A stretch of 64,000 bases of DNA, taken from positions 806,001 to 870,000 of the forward strand of contig NZ_JACHHP010000002.1 in NCBI RefSeq assembly GCF_014202825.1, read 5' to 3'. The notes beneath the pieces were generated by a model that searched no databases, was not told where the DNA came from, and saw only the letters and a program-made list of their open reading frames with translations. The stretch is from Chiayiivirga flava. Its GTDB lineage: Bacteria > Pseudomonadota > Gammaproteobacteria > Xanthomonadales > Xanthomonadaceae. The translations under genes and the position numbers were made by a program. Below, one piece after another: positions 26,693 through 36,055 of the stretch (positions are counted from its first letter, which is position 1; every line of letters starts with the position of its first letter).

Positions 26693-29440
26693 ATGACCGC
26701 CGACACCGCCATCCATCCCGACACGCCGCTGCGCGAGGTCGCGCTGCCCGCCACCGACCAGTGCCTGCGCGAGGACGTGAACCGCCTCGGCGCACTCGTC
26801 GGCGAGATCCTGGCCGAACAGCGCGGCGACGACTTCCTCGCGCTGGTCGAACGCGTGCGCGTCGCCGCCATCCTGCGCCGGGAAGCCGAAGCGCCGGCCG
26901 ACGAGCTCGCCGCACAGCTCGACGGCATCGATCCGGAAACCGCCGAAGCGGTGGTGCGCGCGTTTTCCACATACTTCAACGCGGTCAATCTGGCCGAACG
27001 CGTGCACCGCATCCGCCGCCGCCGCGACTACCAGCGCGACGGCGACGCGCCGCAGCCCGGCGGCCTGGTCGACGCGCTGCAGCGGCTCCGCGCCGACGGT
27101 GTCGGCATCGACGAGCTCGCGACGCAACTCGCGCGTCTGCGCATCGAGCCGGTGTTCACCGCGCACCCGACCGAAGCCGTGCGCCGCGCACTGCTGGAGA
27201 AGGAACAGGAAGTGGTGCGCTGCCTGGTCGAGGACATGGACCGCACACTCACGCCGCAGGAGCGCCGCGCCGACGTCGAACGCATGCGCACCGCGTTCAC
27301 CGCCGCGTGGCAGACCGCCGAGAGCCCGCCGGAACGTCCGACCGTGGCGGACGAACTCGAGCACGTCGGCTTTTACCTCTCCGACGTGCTCTACCGCGTG
27401 CTGCCGGTGTTCTACGAAATGCTCGAGGACGCGCTGCGCGAGGTCTATGGCGCAGAGCAGGGCACCGTGCCGCCGCTGCCGACCGTGCTGCGCTTCGGCT
27501 CGTGGGTGGGCGGCGACATGGACGGCAATCCGAATGTCGGCGCCGACACCGTCGCCGCCTCGCTCGCGAGCCAGCGCGGCGCGATCCTGGCTGCGTATCG
27601 GCGCGATCTCGCCAAGCTCGGCAGCGTGCTGAGCCAGTCGACCACGCGCGTGGCGGTCTCCGACGAGGTGCTCGCCCGCATCGACGATTACCGCGCGCGG
27701 TTCCCCGACGCCGCCGCCGCGATCCGCGCGCGCCACGCCGACATGCCGTACCGCAACCTGCTGACGCTGATGGCGGCACGGCTGGAAGCGACCGAACTCG
27801 ACGTGCCGCTCGGCTACGACGGCCCGGACGGCTTCATCGCCGATCTCGAACGCATCGGCCGCAGCCTTGCCGCACACCGCGGCGAACACGCCGGGGGTTT
27901 CGCCTTGCGGCGCGTGCTGTGGCGTGCGCGTTCGTTCGGATTCCATCTGGCCACGCTCGACGTGCGGCAGGATTCGGCCGTGCACACCGAGGCACTCGGC
28001 GTGTGCCTGGCCGACGCGGATTTCGCGCAGGCCTCCGTCGCCGAGCGCGTGAAGCGCCTGACCGCGGTGCTGGCCGAGCGCGCACCGCCGGCCTCGATGG
28101 CCGGCGACGTCGCTGCGGCCGAACCGACGCTCGCGGTGTTCCGCACGCTGGCGCAGGCGCGCCGACGCTACGGCGCCGCCGCGCTCGGCCCGTACATCGT
28201 CAGCATGAGCCGCAGCGCCGCCGACGCGCTGGCCGTGCTCGCGCTTGCCCGCTGCGCCGGCGATACCGATGCGAACATTGCCATCGACGTGGCGCCGCTG
28301 TTCGAAACCGTCGCCGACCTCGAAGCCGCGCCGGACGTGCTCACCGCGCTGCTGTCCGAGCCACGCTACAGCGAGCATCTGCGCGCGCGCGGCAACCGCC
28401 AGGTGGTGATGCTCGGCTATTCCGACAGTTCGAAAGACGCCGGCATGATGGCCTCGCGCTGGGCGCTGCAGCAGGCGCAGATCGCGCTGTTCGCACTCGG
28501 TCGCGAGTACGGCGTGCGGGTCGAGTTCTTCCACGGCCGCGGCGGCAGCATCAGCCGCGGCGGCGGCAAGACCGAGCGCGCGGTGATCGCCGCGCCGCGC
28601 GGCACGGTCGACGGTCTGTTGCGCGTCACCGAGCAGGGTGAGGTCATCCACCGCAAGTACGGCATCCGCGCGCTCGCGCTGCGCAACCTCGAACAGACCA
28701 CCGGCGCGGTGCTGCGCGCGACGTTGCGCCCGCGCCCGCCCGAGCTGCGCGAGGCGGCGTGGCGCGCGCGCATGCGCGAGATGGCACAGGTCTCGCGCGA
28801 TGCCTACCGCGCGCTGGTGCACGAGGATGCGAGTTTCCGCGATTACTTCCGTGCCGCGACGCCCATCGACCTGATCGAACGCCTGCGTCTGGGCTCGCGC
28901 CCGCCCAAGCGCGCCGGCAAGGGCGACGTGAGTGCGCTGCGTGCCATTCCGTGGGTGTTCGCGTGGTCGCTCAACCGCTGCGGCCTCACCGGCTGGTACG
29001 GCGTCGGTGCGGGGCTGACGCACGGCATCGAACAGTGGGGTGTCGAGGCGCTCGCCGAGATGGTGCGCGACTGGCCGTTCTTCGCCGCCCTGGTCGACGA
29101 TCTGGAAATGGTGCTGGCCAAGTCGGACCTGGAGATCTTTGCCGGATACTCGCGCCTCGCAGGCCCCCTGCACGACGATTTCTTTGCGCGCATCGACGCC
29201 GAGTTCGACCGTGCGCGCGATGCCGTGCTTGCGCTCAAGGGCGCGGACGAATTGCTGTCCGGCGACACGCGCCTGCGGTTGTCGATCCGTCTGCGCAATC
29301 CGTACGTGGATCCGATCAACCTGCTGCAGGTGGAGCTGCTCGAACGCTGGCGCGCGAACGACCGGCCGGACGATGCCGACTATCGCGCGCTGGTGGCCAC
29401 GGTCAACGGCATCAGCGCGGGCGTGCAGAACACCGGCTGA
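26693..29440 (+). CDS. ppc: Phosphoenolpyruvate carboxylase
   Basis: Carboxylates phosphoenolpyruvate to oxaloacetate, replenishing the TCA cycle. At 915 residues it is a full-length bacterial enzyme. It has the catalytic His158 in VFTAHPTEAVRR, GSWVGGDMDGNPNV, VMLGYSDSSKDAGMMAS, FFHGRGGSISRGGGKTERA and VTEQGEVIHRKYG. The C-terminus ends VQNTG rather than the common MRNTG; the Asn (allosteric-site residue in E. coli) is kept while the Arg is replaced by Gln. ATG at 26693. The next gene starts 16 bp after the stop on the same strand. Confidence 0.97.
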   Translation: MTADTAIHPDTPLREVALPATDQCLREDVNRLGALVGEILAEQRGDDFLALVERVRVAAILRREAEAPADELAAQLDGIDPETAEAVVRAFSTYFNAVNLAERVHRIRRRRDYQRDGDAPQPGGLVDALQRLRADGVGIDELATQLARLRIEPVFTAHPTEAVRRALLEKEQEVVRCLVEDMDRTLTPQERRADVERMRTAFTAAWQTAESPPERPTVADELEHVGFYLSDVLYRVLPVFYEMLEDALREVYGAEQGTVPPLPTVLRFGSWVGGDMDGNPNVGADTVAASLASQRGAILAAYRRDLAKLGSVLSQSTTRVAVSDEVLARIDDYRARFPDAAAAIRARHADMPYRNLLTLMAARLEATELDVPLGYDGPDGFIADLERIGRSLAAHRGEHAGGFALRRVLWRARSFGFHLATLDVRQDSAVHTEALGVCLADADFAQASVAERVKRLTAVLAERAPPASMAGDVAAAEPTLAVFRTLAQARRRYGAAALGPYIVSMSRSAADALAVLALARCAGDTDANIAIDVAPLFETVADLEAAPDVLTALLSEPRYSEHLRARGNRQVVMLGYSDSSKDAGMMASRWALQQAQIALFALGREYGVRVEFFHGRGGSISRGGGKTERAVIAAPRGTVDGLLRVTEQGEVIHRKYGIRALALRNLEQTTGAVLRATLRPRPPELREAAWRARMREMAQVSRDAYRALVHEDASFRDYFRAATPIDLIERLRLGSRPPKRAGKGDVSALRAIPWVFAWSLNRCGLTGWYGVGAGLTHGIEQWGVEALAEMVRDWPFFAALVDDLEMVLAKSDLEIFAGYSRLAGPLHDDFFARIDAEFDRARDAVLALKGADELLSGDTRLRLSIRLRNPYVDPINLLQVELLERWRANDRPDDADYRALVATVNGISAGVQNTG

Positions 29441-29456
29441 CCGCTACACTGCATCG

Positions 29457-30872
29457 ATGACCGACACGACGCCGATTGCGGACCTCGCCCCGACGCTCGC
29501 CCGCCTGCGTGCCGCGCAGGCCGCACGGGTGCCGGACTACGCCCAGCGCATCGACGATCTCGAACGCCTGCGCAGCGCATTCAAGGCCCGGCTCGACGCG
29601 ATGAACGCGGCGGTGTCCGCCGACTTCGGCCACCGCTCGCGGCACGAGACGCTGGTCTCGGACGGCATGACCGTGCTGGGCGAGATCGACCATCTGCGCC
29701 GCCATCTCAAACGCTGGATGAAGCCGCAGCGCCGCCGCGTCGACATGCTGTTCCTGCCGGCGCGTGCGCAGGTGCGCGTGCAGCCGCTCGGCGTGGTCGG
29801 CGTGATCTCGCCGTGGAACTATCCGGTGAACCTCGCGCTGATGCCGCTCGCGGTGGCGATCGCGGCCGGCAATCACGTGTACCTCAAACCGTCCGAGCAC
29901 ACGCCGCGCACGAGCGAGTTCCTGCGCACGCTGCTGGCCGACGTGTTTCCGGCCGAGCGCGTGGCCGTGGCGCTCGGCGACGGCGACGTGGCCGCCGCGT
30001 TTTCGGCGCTGCCGTTCGATCATCTGTTTTTCACCGGCTCCACCGCGGTGGGCCGCAAGGTGCTCGCTGCCGCCGCGCCGAACCTGACGCCGGTCACGCT
30101 GGAACTCGGCGGCAAGTCGCCGGCCATCGTCGCGGATGGCTACCCGCTCGACCGTGCTGCCGCACGCATCGCGTCCGGCAAGTGGCTCAACGCGGGGCAG
30201 ACCTGCATCGCGCCGGACTACGTGTACGTGCCGCGCGCGCAGCGCGATGCGTTCGTCGCGGCGCTGGCGCAGGAGGTGCGGGCGCGATATCCGACGCTCG
30301 ACGACAATCCCGACTACACCCGCATCGTCAACCGCGCCCAGTTCGAGCGCCTGCGCGGGTATCTCGACGATGCGCGCGCGCACGGCCTGACCGTGATGCC
30401 GCTCGTCGCCGTGGACGACGCACGTGCCGCCGAACGACGCGTACTGCCGCCGACGCTGGTGCTCGAACCGGGCGACGACGCACGCGTGATGCAGGACGAG
30501 ATCTTCGGCCCGATCCTGCCGATCCTCAGCTACGACGAACTCGACGCCGTGCTCGCCGCGGTCAACCGCCGCGACCGCCCGCTCGCGCTCTACCACTTCG
30601 ACCACGACCGCGAACGCACGCGGCGCGTGCTCGACGGCACCGTGGTCGGCGGGGCGGCGATCAACGATACGGTGCTGCAGTTCGCCCAGGCCGACCTGCC
30701 GTTCGGCGGTGTCGGTCCGAGCGGCATGGGCCACTACCACGGCCGCGAAGGCTTCCTCACCTTCAGCAAGCAGACCTCGGTGTTCTGGCAGGCACGGTTC
30801 ACCGGCATGGCGCTGTTCAAGCCGCCGTACCGCGGGCTCGCCGACCGGCTGGTGAAATTCCTGACGCGCTGA
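29457..30872 (+). CDS. Aldehyde dehydrogenase, coniferyl aldehyde dehydrogenase type
   Basis: NAD(P)-dependent oxidation of an aldehyde to the acid. The 471-residue length and the FTGSTAVGRKVL, TLELGGKSPAIV (general base Glu216) and NAGQTCIAPDYVYVP (nucleophile Cys250) segments place it among class 3-like ALDHs annotated as coniferyl aldehyde dehydrogenase; SPWNYPVNLALMPL is the expected N-terminal signature. Physiological substrate is uncertain: these enzymes also accept medium and long-chain aldehydes. It begins 16 bp after ppc, so co-transcription is likely though metabolically unexplained. A stem-loop follows its stop at 30873. Confidence 0.88.
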   Translation: MTDTTPIADLAPTLARLRAAQAARVPDYAQRIDDLERLRSAFKARLDAMNAAVSADFGHRSRHETLVSDGMTVLGEIDHLRRHLKRWMKPQRRRVDMLFLPARAQVRVQPLGVVGVISPWNYPVNLALMPLAVAIAAGNHVYLKPSEHTPRTSEFLRTLLADVFPAERVAVALGDGDVAAAFSALPFDHLFFTGSTAVGRKVLAAAAPNLTPVTLELGGKSPAIVADGYPLDRAAARIASGKWLNAGQTCIAPDYVYVPRAQRDAFVAALAQEVRARYPTLDDNPDYTRIVNRAQFERLRGYLDDARAHGLTVMPLVAVDDARAAERRVLPPTLVLEPGDDARVMQDEIFGPILPILSYDELDAVLAAVNRRDRPLALYHFDHDRERTRRVLDGTVVGGAAINDTVLQFAQADLPFGGVGPSGMGHYHGREGFLTFSKQTSVFWQARFTGMALFKPPYRGLADRLVKFLTR

Positions 30873-30908
30873 GCGTCGGCGGTGCCGCCGCAGCGGCACC
30901 GGCGACGC
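30873..30908. terminator. Bidirectional stem-loop between convergent genes
   Basis: A 16-bp stem with one mismatch (30873-30888 with 30893-30908) and a 4-base loop starts inside 1 bp of the ALDH stop and ends 10 bp before the subtilase stop. No T run on either side, so it may block readthrough or stabilise both 3' ends rather than act as a classical intrinsic terminator. Confidence 0.55.
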
Positions 30909-30918
30909 CCGAGCCGGA

Positions 30919-33621
30919 TCAGTCGGCCGCTTCGAAGTGGTCGCCGAAGATCGCGATCGGCACGATGCCGCTGCCGCTGACCGGCGCGGTGAGTTCGCCG
31001 GCATTGCTGGAAACGCGCAGCAGGGTGGCGAAGGCGCCGGCGGACTGCGGCGCGAAGGCAAGCTCCACGCTGCACGATTCGCCGCTCTCGAGCACCGTGC
31101 CGGCGAGGCAGCCGTTCGCCGTCACGGCGAATTGCGCGGTGTCGTCGAGGACGGCATCGGTCGTCAGCGTGAGCGGCGTGGCGCCGTCGCCGGTCAGCAC
31201 CAGCGTCGCCGTGGCGCTGGTGCTGCCGACCAGCAGTTCGCCGAACGCGGCGTTGCCGCTCCAGCTGCCGCCGATGTCCACGCCCTCGCCGGACAGCGCG
31301 AGGGTCACGAGGCCCGCGTTGGTCGGCACGCGCAGCACCGCGGTCTGCGTGCCGGTTGCGGTCGGTGCGAAGCGCACGCCGACGGTGCAGGTTCCGCTCG
31401 TGCCCAGGTCCATGCCGTCGACGCAGGTGCCGGCCTCGACGATGAAGTGCGCGGGATTGTTCATGCTCGGTGCCCCCGCGAGCTGCAGCGGCGCGCCGCC
31501 CACGCTGGCGAGGGTGAATTCGCGCAGCGGTCCGGCGTGGCCGATGCCCACCGTGCCGAAGTCCGCATCGCCGCTCCAGGCCCCGCTCGCGACGACGCCG
31601 GTGCCGCCGAGCGGCACGCTGAATTCGCCGGCATCGGTGGCGATGCGCAGCACGGTGGCGTGCGGTCCGGGCGATTGCGGCGCGAACCGCACGGTGACGG
31701 TGCAGGTCGCGGCCGGTTCGAGACTGCCGCCGGCGGTGCAGGTGCTGGCTTCGATCGCGAAATGCGTCGCGTCGTCGAGCGTGGCGTCGGTGTCGAGCGA
31801 CAGCGGCGCATCGCCGGTGCTCGTCAGCACCACGTCCTGCGCATCGCTCTGCCCGGATACCGGCGTGTCGGCGAACGGTGCCGGCGTGGTGATGGCGGCG
31901 TCGGGCTGCGGGCCGATCGGTCCGGTGCCGTGCACGATCAGCTGCCAGTTCTGCCACGTGCCGGAGAAGCCGTCGTTGACCGCGTCGCGCACGCGCAGGG
32001 TCCAGTCGCCGTTCGGATCCTCGCCGCGGAAGGCATTCGCGCCGAACTTCCAGTTGCTGAAGGCCGTGCCGGAATTGTCCGGGGAGCGACGGCGCAGCAG
32101 GCGGATTTCCGTGCCCGACGGCGAGACGAGCGTGACCTCCATCTGGCCGCGGCGCTGGTGCGCGGCGCTGAAGATCACCTCGACGTGTTCGACCGCATCG
32201 ATGTCGCTGTCCACGGTGATGCTGTCGGTGGCGCCGCCGCCTGCGGCCGCGTTCGGGATCGCGATGGCCGGCGTGTGCACCGGCGAGACGGATTCGATTG
32301 CGGGCGCAAGCAATTCCCACGTGGTGGCAAGTTCCACCGCCGCGCCGGCATCGATCATGCCGTAGCCGTAGAACTCGTTGAAGTGCAGGCCGGCGCCGTT
32401 GTCGAACCAGCCGGCGTGGCCGGGATTGACCTTCACCGCGGTGAGCGCGAGCACCTGCTGCACGTCGCGCCAGGTGAGCTCGGGGCGCGCGTCGAGCATC
32501 AGCGCGACAATGCCGGCCGCCAGCGGTGCGGCCGACGAGGTGCCGCCGAACGAGTTGGTGCAGCCACCGCCAAGATTGGTAGTGGTGATGCCGCGCGAAC
32601 CGCCGTTGGTCGGAGCGGCCACGAGCAGCGCCGCGCCGTGTTCGCCGTACCACGGCGTGCCGCCTTCGCTCGTGACGCCTGCCACGGCGATGACCTGGCG
32701 CATGCTGGCGTAGCCGTCGGCGCCGACATCGTCGGTGGTGCCGCCGTTGCCGGCGGCCCACACGTAGATCGTGCCGCGACCGTCGCGGCCTTCGGCGGCC
32801 GACTGTTCCATCGCCGCGCGCGTGAGCGGGCCCGGCCCTTCGACCGTGGCGCCGTTGTCGCTCGGACCCCAGCTGTTGCTGGAGATGGCCACGTCGTCGA
32901 CCATCCAGGCCAGCGCCTGCGCTTCGGTGGCATCGCTGACGAAGCCGTCGATGAGCCGCAGTCCGGCGATCTGCGCGCGATAGGCCGCGCCCACACCGCA
33001 GCTTCCGCCATCGTCGGCCGCCGCCGCCACGCCTGCGGCGGAGGTGCCGTGGCCGTGGCTGTCGTTCGGATCGGGGTCGTTGCCGTTGAAATCGAAGCTC
33101 AGGTCGGCGCGGTAGTTCGGCGCCAGATCCGGATGCGCGTGCGCGACGCCGGTGTCGGCCACCGCGATGACCACCCCGTTGCCGACCACGCCCGCGTCCC
33201 AGGCTGGTTGCACATTGGCGTCCACGCTCGCGAGCGCGCCGCGGATCAGGTGCCACTGGTTCGGGAACAGCGGGTCGGTGGGCAGGCGCGGGTAGCGCTG
33301 GCGCGGCACCTGGTGTTCCTGCCAGAGGATGTCGGCCGCGCGCGCCAGGCGATGGTCGATGGCCGCACGCTGCGCTCCGCCGCCGGCGACGAGGAACAGA
33401 TACGTGTCGGGCAGCTTCGCGATCGGGCCGAGGTTCACCGCGCCGGCGGCAGCGGCGGCGGCGGCGGGGTCCGCGCCGGGGCGAAGGCGCACGGCCCAGG
33501 TGTCGTCGCGCTGCGCGGCATCGGGAAGCGCCGGCGCCGGCAGGCTCTGCGCCGTGGCGACGGCGGGCAGGAACACGGTGGAAAGCGCCAGCGGCAGCGC
33601 CAGCAATCGCGAAACGGACAT
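30919..33621 (-). CDS. Secreted subtilisin-like (S8) protease with P-domain and HYDIN-like repeats
   Basis: A 900-residue exported serine protease. A signal peptide (1-24) and a propeptide-like region (about 25-120) are followed by the S8 domain with Asp156 (AVADTGVAHAHPDL), His189 (SHGHGTSAAG), oxyanion Asn292 (WAAGNGG) and Ser362 (GGTSSAAP). The kexin-like P-domain (about 440-570) contains HVEVIFSAAHQRRGQMEVTL-type sequence and GDWTLRVRD. Three choice-of-anchor D (HYDIN-like) beta domains make up about 575-890, each with an SLEPAATCTVTVRFAP-type segment. The last residues are IFGDHFEAAD, a tail related to those of the two delta-60 proteins here. ATG at 33619-33621. Convergent with the ALDH gene and divergent from prlC. 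Likely an extracellular or outer-surface enzyme. Confidence 0.92.
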   Translation of the reverse strand: MSVSRLLALPLALSTVFLPAVATAQSLPAPALPDAAQRDDTWAVRLRPGADPAAAAAAAGAVNLGPIAKLPDTYLFLVAGGGAQRAAIDHRLARAADILWQEHQVPRQRYPRLPTDPLFPNQWHLIRGALASVDANVQPAWDAGVVGNGVVIAVADTGVAHAHPDLAPNYRADLSFDFNGNDPDPNDSHGHGTSAAGVAAAADDGGSCGVGAAYRAQIAGLRLIDGFVSDATEAQALAWMVDDVAISSNSWGPSDNGATVEGPGPLTRAAMEQSAAEGRDGRGTIYVWAAGNGGTTDDVGADGYASMRQVIAVAGVTSEGGTPWYGEHGAALLVAAPTNGGSRGITTTNLGGGCTNSFGGTSSAAPLAAGIVALMLDARPELTWRDVQQVLALTAVKVNPGHAGWFDNGAGLHFNEFYGYGMIDAGAAVELATTWELLAPAIESVSPVHTPAIAIPNAAAGGGATDSITVDSDIDAVEHVEVIFSAAHQRRGQMEVTLVSPSGTEIRLLRRRSPDNSGTAFSNWKFGANAFRGEDPNGDWTLRVRDAVNDGFSGTWQNWQLIVHGTGPIGPQPDAAITTPAPFADTPVSGQSDAQDVVLTSTGDAPLSLDTDATLDDATHFAIEASTCTAGGSLEPAATCTVTVRFAPQSPGPHATVLRIATDAGEFSVPLGGTGVVASGAWSGDADFGTVGIGHAGPLREFTLASVGGAPLQLAGAPSMNNPAHFIVEAGTCVDGMDLGTSGTCTVGVRFAPTATGTQTAVLRVPTNAGLVTLALSGEGVDIGGSWSGNAAFGELLVGSTSATATLVLTGDGATPLTLTTDAVLDDTAQFAVTANGCLAGTVLESGESCSVELAFAPQSAGAFATLLRVSSNAGELTAPVSGSGIVPIAIFGDHFEAAD

Positions 33622-33754
33622 CGGTCACCCCGGGAAACGGTCGGGCCACACGGCGTGGGCCACACGATTCCCGAGTGTAGCAACCGTTCCGCCTGCATTC
33701 ACCTTGCCGTGGCGAGCGCTTGAATTCGCCGTCGCCACCCGTCACCTTGCCCGG

Positions 33755-35803
33755 ATGACCGACACCACCAATCCCCTGCTTGCCGACCGCCCGTTGCCGG
33801 CGTTTTCCCGCATCGAACCCGGCCACGTCAACCCCGCCGTCGACGCGCTGCTCGCCACCTTCCGCAGCGAGGTCGAGCGCCTCGTCGCCGATCCCGCCGC
33901 GCGCACGTTCGACACGCTCATGCAGCCGCTCGAAACGCTGGAGGAAACGCTCAACCGGGCGTGGTCGCCGGTCGGCCATCTGCACGGCGTGAAGGACACG
34001 CCCGCGCTGCGCGACGCCTACGGCGAGGCTCTGGAAAAACTCACCGACCATTCGACCGAACTCGGCCAGAACCGCGCCCTGTACGACGCGGTGAAAACAC
34101 TGCGCGACGGCGCGGACTTCGCCCGGCTGGACCGTCCCCGCCGCACCCTGGTCGACGACAGCCTGCGCGGCTTCCGCCTTTCGGGCGTGGCGCTCGAATC
34201 GCCGGCGCGCGAACGCTTCGCGGCGATCCAGAACGAACTGTCGAAGATCACCACCGAATTCGGCAACGCCGTGCTCGACGCCACCGATGCGTGGACCCGC
34301 CCGCTCGCCGATGCCGAGCTGTCGGGCCTTCCGGACTCGGCGCGCGCGATGCTGGCGCAGGCGGCACGCGACAAATCCCTCGACGGCCATCTGGCGACGC
34401 TCAAGGGCCCGGTGGTGACCGCGATTCTCACCTACGCCGACGATCGCGCACTGCGCGCCGAGATCTACCGCGCGTCCGCCACGCGGGCCTCGGACCAGGG
34501 CCCGAACGCGGGCCAGTTCGACAACTCGGCGCGGATCGAACGCATCGTCGCGCTGCGTCACGAAGCCGCGTTGCTGCTCGGCTTCGACAGCGAGGCGCAC
34601 CTGTCGCTGGCCGACAAGATGGCCGGCACGCCCGAGCGCGTGCTCGGTTTCCTGCACGATCTGGCCGCGCGGGCGCGGCCGGTGGCCCTGCGCGAACTCG
34701 ACGAACTGCGCGCGTTCGCGCGCGAGTCGCTCGGCATCGACGACCTGCAGCCGTGGGACATCGGCTACGCCAGCGAGAAACTGCGCCAGCGGCGCTTCGA
34801 CTTCAGCGAGGAAGACCTCAAGCCGTACTTACCGCTCGACGCGGCGATCGCGGGCCTGTTCGCCGTGGCCGAGCGCGTGTTCGGCGTGCGCCTGCGGCAG
34901 CGCGACGATGTCGATCTGTGGCATCCGGACGCGCGCTACTACGACGTGCTCGACGCCGACGGCAGCGTGCGCGCCGGCTTCTACGTCGATCTGTACGCGC
35001 GCAGCGGCAAGAAGGGCGGCGCGTGGATGGACACCTGCCGCAACCGCCGCCGCGACAACGACGGCACGCTGCAGCCGCCGGTGGCCTTCCTCGTGTGCAA
35101 CTTCGCGCCGCCGAGTGCGGACACGCCGTCGCTGCTCACGCACGACGACGTGGTCACGCTGTTCCACGAATTCGGCCACGGCCTGCACCACATGCTGACC
35201 GAGATCGACCTGCCGTCGGTCGGCGGCATCAGCGGCGTGGAATGGGACGCGGTGGAACTGCCGAGCCAGTTCATGGAGAACTTCGTGTGGAAGCGCGAGG
35301 CGCTCGATCTGTTTGCGCGCCACTGGAAGACCGGCGAGGCGCTGCCGGACGCGCTGCTGCGCAAGATGATCGCCGCGCGCGATTTCCAGGCCGGGATGTT
35401 CCTGGTGCGGCAGCTGGAGTTCGCGCTGTTCGATTTCCGCGTGCACCTGGAATTCGACCCGGCGCGCGGGGCGCGGGCGCTGGACATCCTCGACGAGGTG
35501 CGGCGCGAGGTCGCGGTGATCGTGCCGCCGGAGTGGCATCGGTTTCCGCATGCGTTCACGCACATTTTCGCGGGCGGTTATGCGGCGGGTTATTACAGCT
35601 ATCTGTGGGCCGAAGTGTTGTCGGCGGATGCGTTTGCGGCGTTTGACGATGCCGGGATTTTCGATTCGGTAACCGGGGCGCGCTATCGCGAGGAGATTCT
35701 TGCCGTGGGTGGATCGCGGCCGGCGCTGGAGAGTTTCGTCGCGTTCCGCGGACGCGAGCCGGATCCGGCGGCGTTGCTGAAGAGCTACGGGTTGGCGGCT
35801 TGA
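33755..35803 (+). CDS. prlC: Oligopeptidase A (M3 family zinc metallopeptidase)
   Basis: Cytoplasmic zinc peptidase that degrades short peptides, including cleaved signal peptides. The 682-residue length suits OpdA. The zinc motif HEFGH lies at residues 471-475 (TLFHEFGHGLHHML). The flanking AFLVCNFAPPS, SGVEWDAVELPSQFMENF and HIFAGGYAAGYYSYLWAEVL segments are diagnostic of M3. I chose the ATG at 33755-33757 (MTDTTNPLL) because the conserved N-terminal RPLPAFSRIEPGHV follows; upstream in-frame sequence overlaps the region that holds the subtilase promoter. A REPIN-like palindrome follows the gene. Confidence 0.95.
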   Translation: MTDTTNPLLADRPLPAFSRIEPGHVNPAVDALLATFRSEVERLVADPAARTFDTLMQPLETLEETLNRAWSPVGHLHGVKDTPALRDAYGEALEKLTDHSTELGQNRALYDAVKTLRDGADFARLDRPRRTLVDDSLRGFRLSGVALESPARERFAAIQNELSKITTEFGNAVLDATDAWTRPLADAELSGLPDSARAMLAQAARDKSLDGHLATLKGPVVTAILTYADDRALRAEIYRASATRASDQGPNAGQFDNSARIERIVALRHEAALLLGFDSEAHLSLADKMAGTPERVLGFLHDLAARARPVALRELDELRAFARESLGIDDLQPWDIGYASEKLRQRRFDFSEEDLKPYLPLDAAIAGLFAVAERVFGVRLRQRDDVDLWHPDARYYDVLDADGSVRAGFYVDLYARSGKKGGAWMDTCRNRRRDNDGTLQPPVAFLVCNFAPPSADTPSLLTHDDVVTLFHEFGHGLHHMLTEIDLPSVGGISGVEWDAVELPSQFMENFVWKREALDLFARHWKTGEALPDALLRKMIAARDFQAGMFLVRQLEFALFDFRVHLEFDPARGARALDILDEVRREVAVIVPPEWHRFPHAFTHIFAGGYAAGYYSYLWAEVLSADAFAAFDDAGIFDSVTGARYREEILAVGGSRPALESFVAFRGREPDPAALLKSYGLAA

Positions 35804-35848
35804 GGATTCAAGCTGTTTTTTCGATCGGTAACGGCTCTTCTTCGGGGT

Positions 35849-36006
35849 GCCCCCATCCGCCTGCCGGCACCTTCCCCCGCTACGCGGGAGAAGGGAACTT
35901 CGTTGTCTGCTGTTCGAAGACCGAAGCACTCGAAACATCTGAAAGCCGATTCGAAGATGCCCTTCTCCCGCGTAGCGGGGGAAGGTGCCGGCAGGCGGAT
36001 GGGGGC
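35849..36006. repeat. REPIN-like palindrome with perfect 47-bp arms
   Basis: Arms 35849-35895 and 35960-36006 are perfect inverted copies of 47 bp around a 64-bp spacer, between the convergent prlC and VWA genes. Each arm holds the core CATCCGCCTGCCGGCACCTT and a terminal small hairpin (CTTCCCCCGC...GCGGGAGAAG). The same core occurs in the palindrome at 61551-61713. Confidence 0.9.
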
Positions 36007-36055
36007 CACCCGCCGAACCACTGCGCGTCTCCGGACGCCCCAATCCGCAACCCCG

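Noticed and set aside
30734..34657. 1307-codon minus-strand frame across the subtilase region
   Set aside because: Runs of Arg/Gly/His and overlap in another frame with the recognisable subtilase; no motif of its own.
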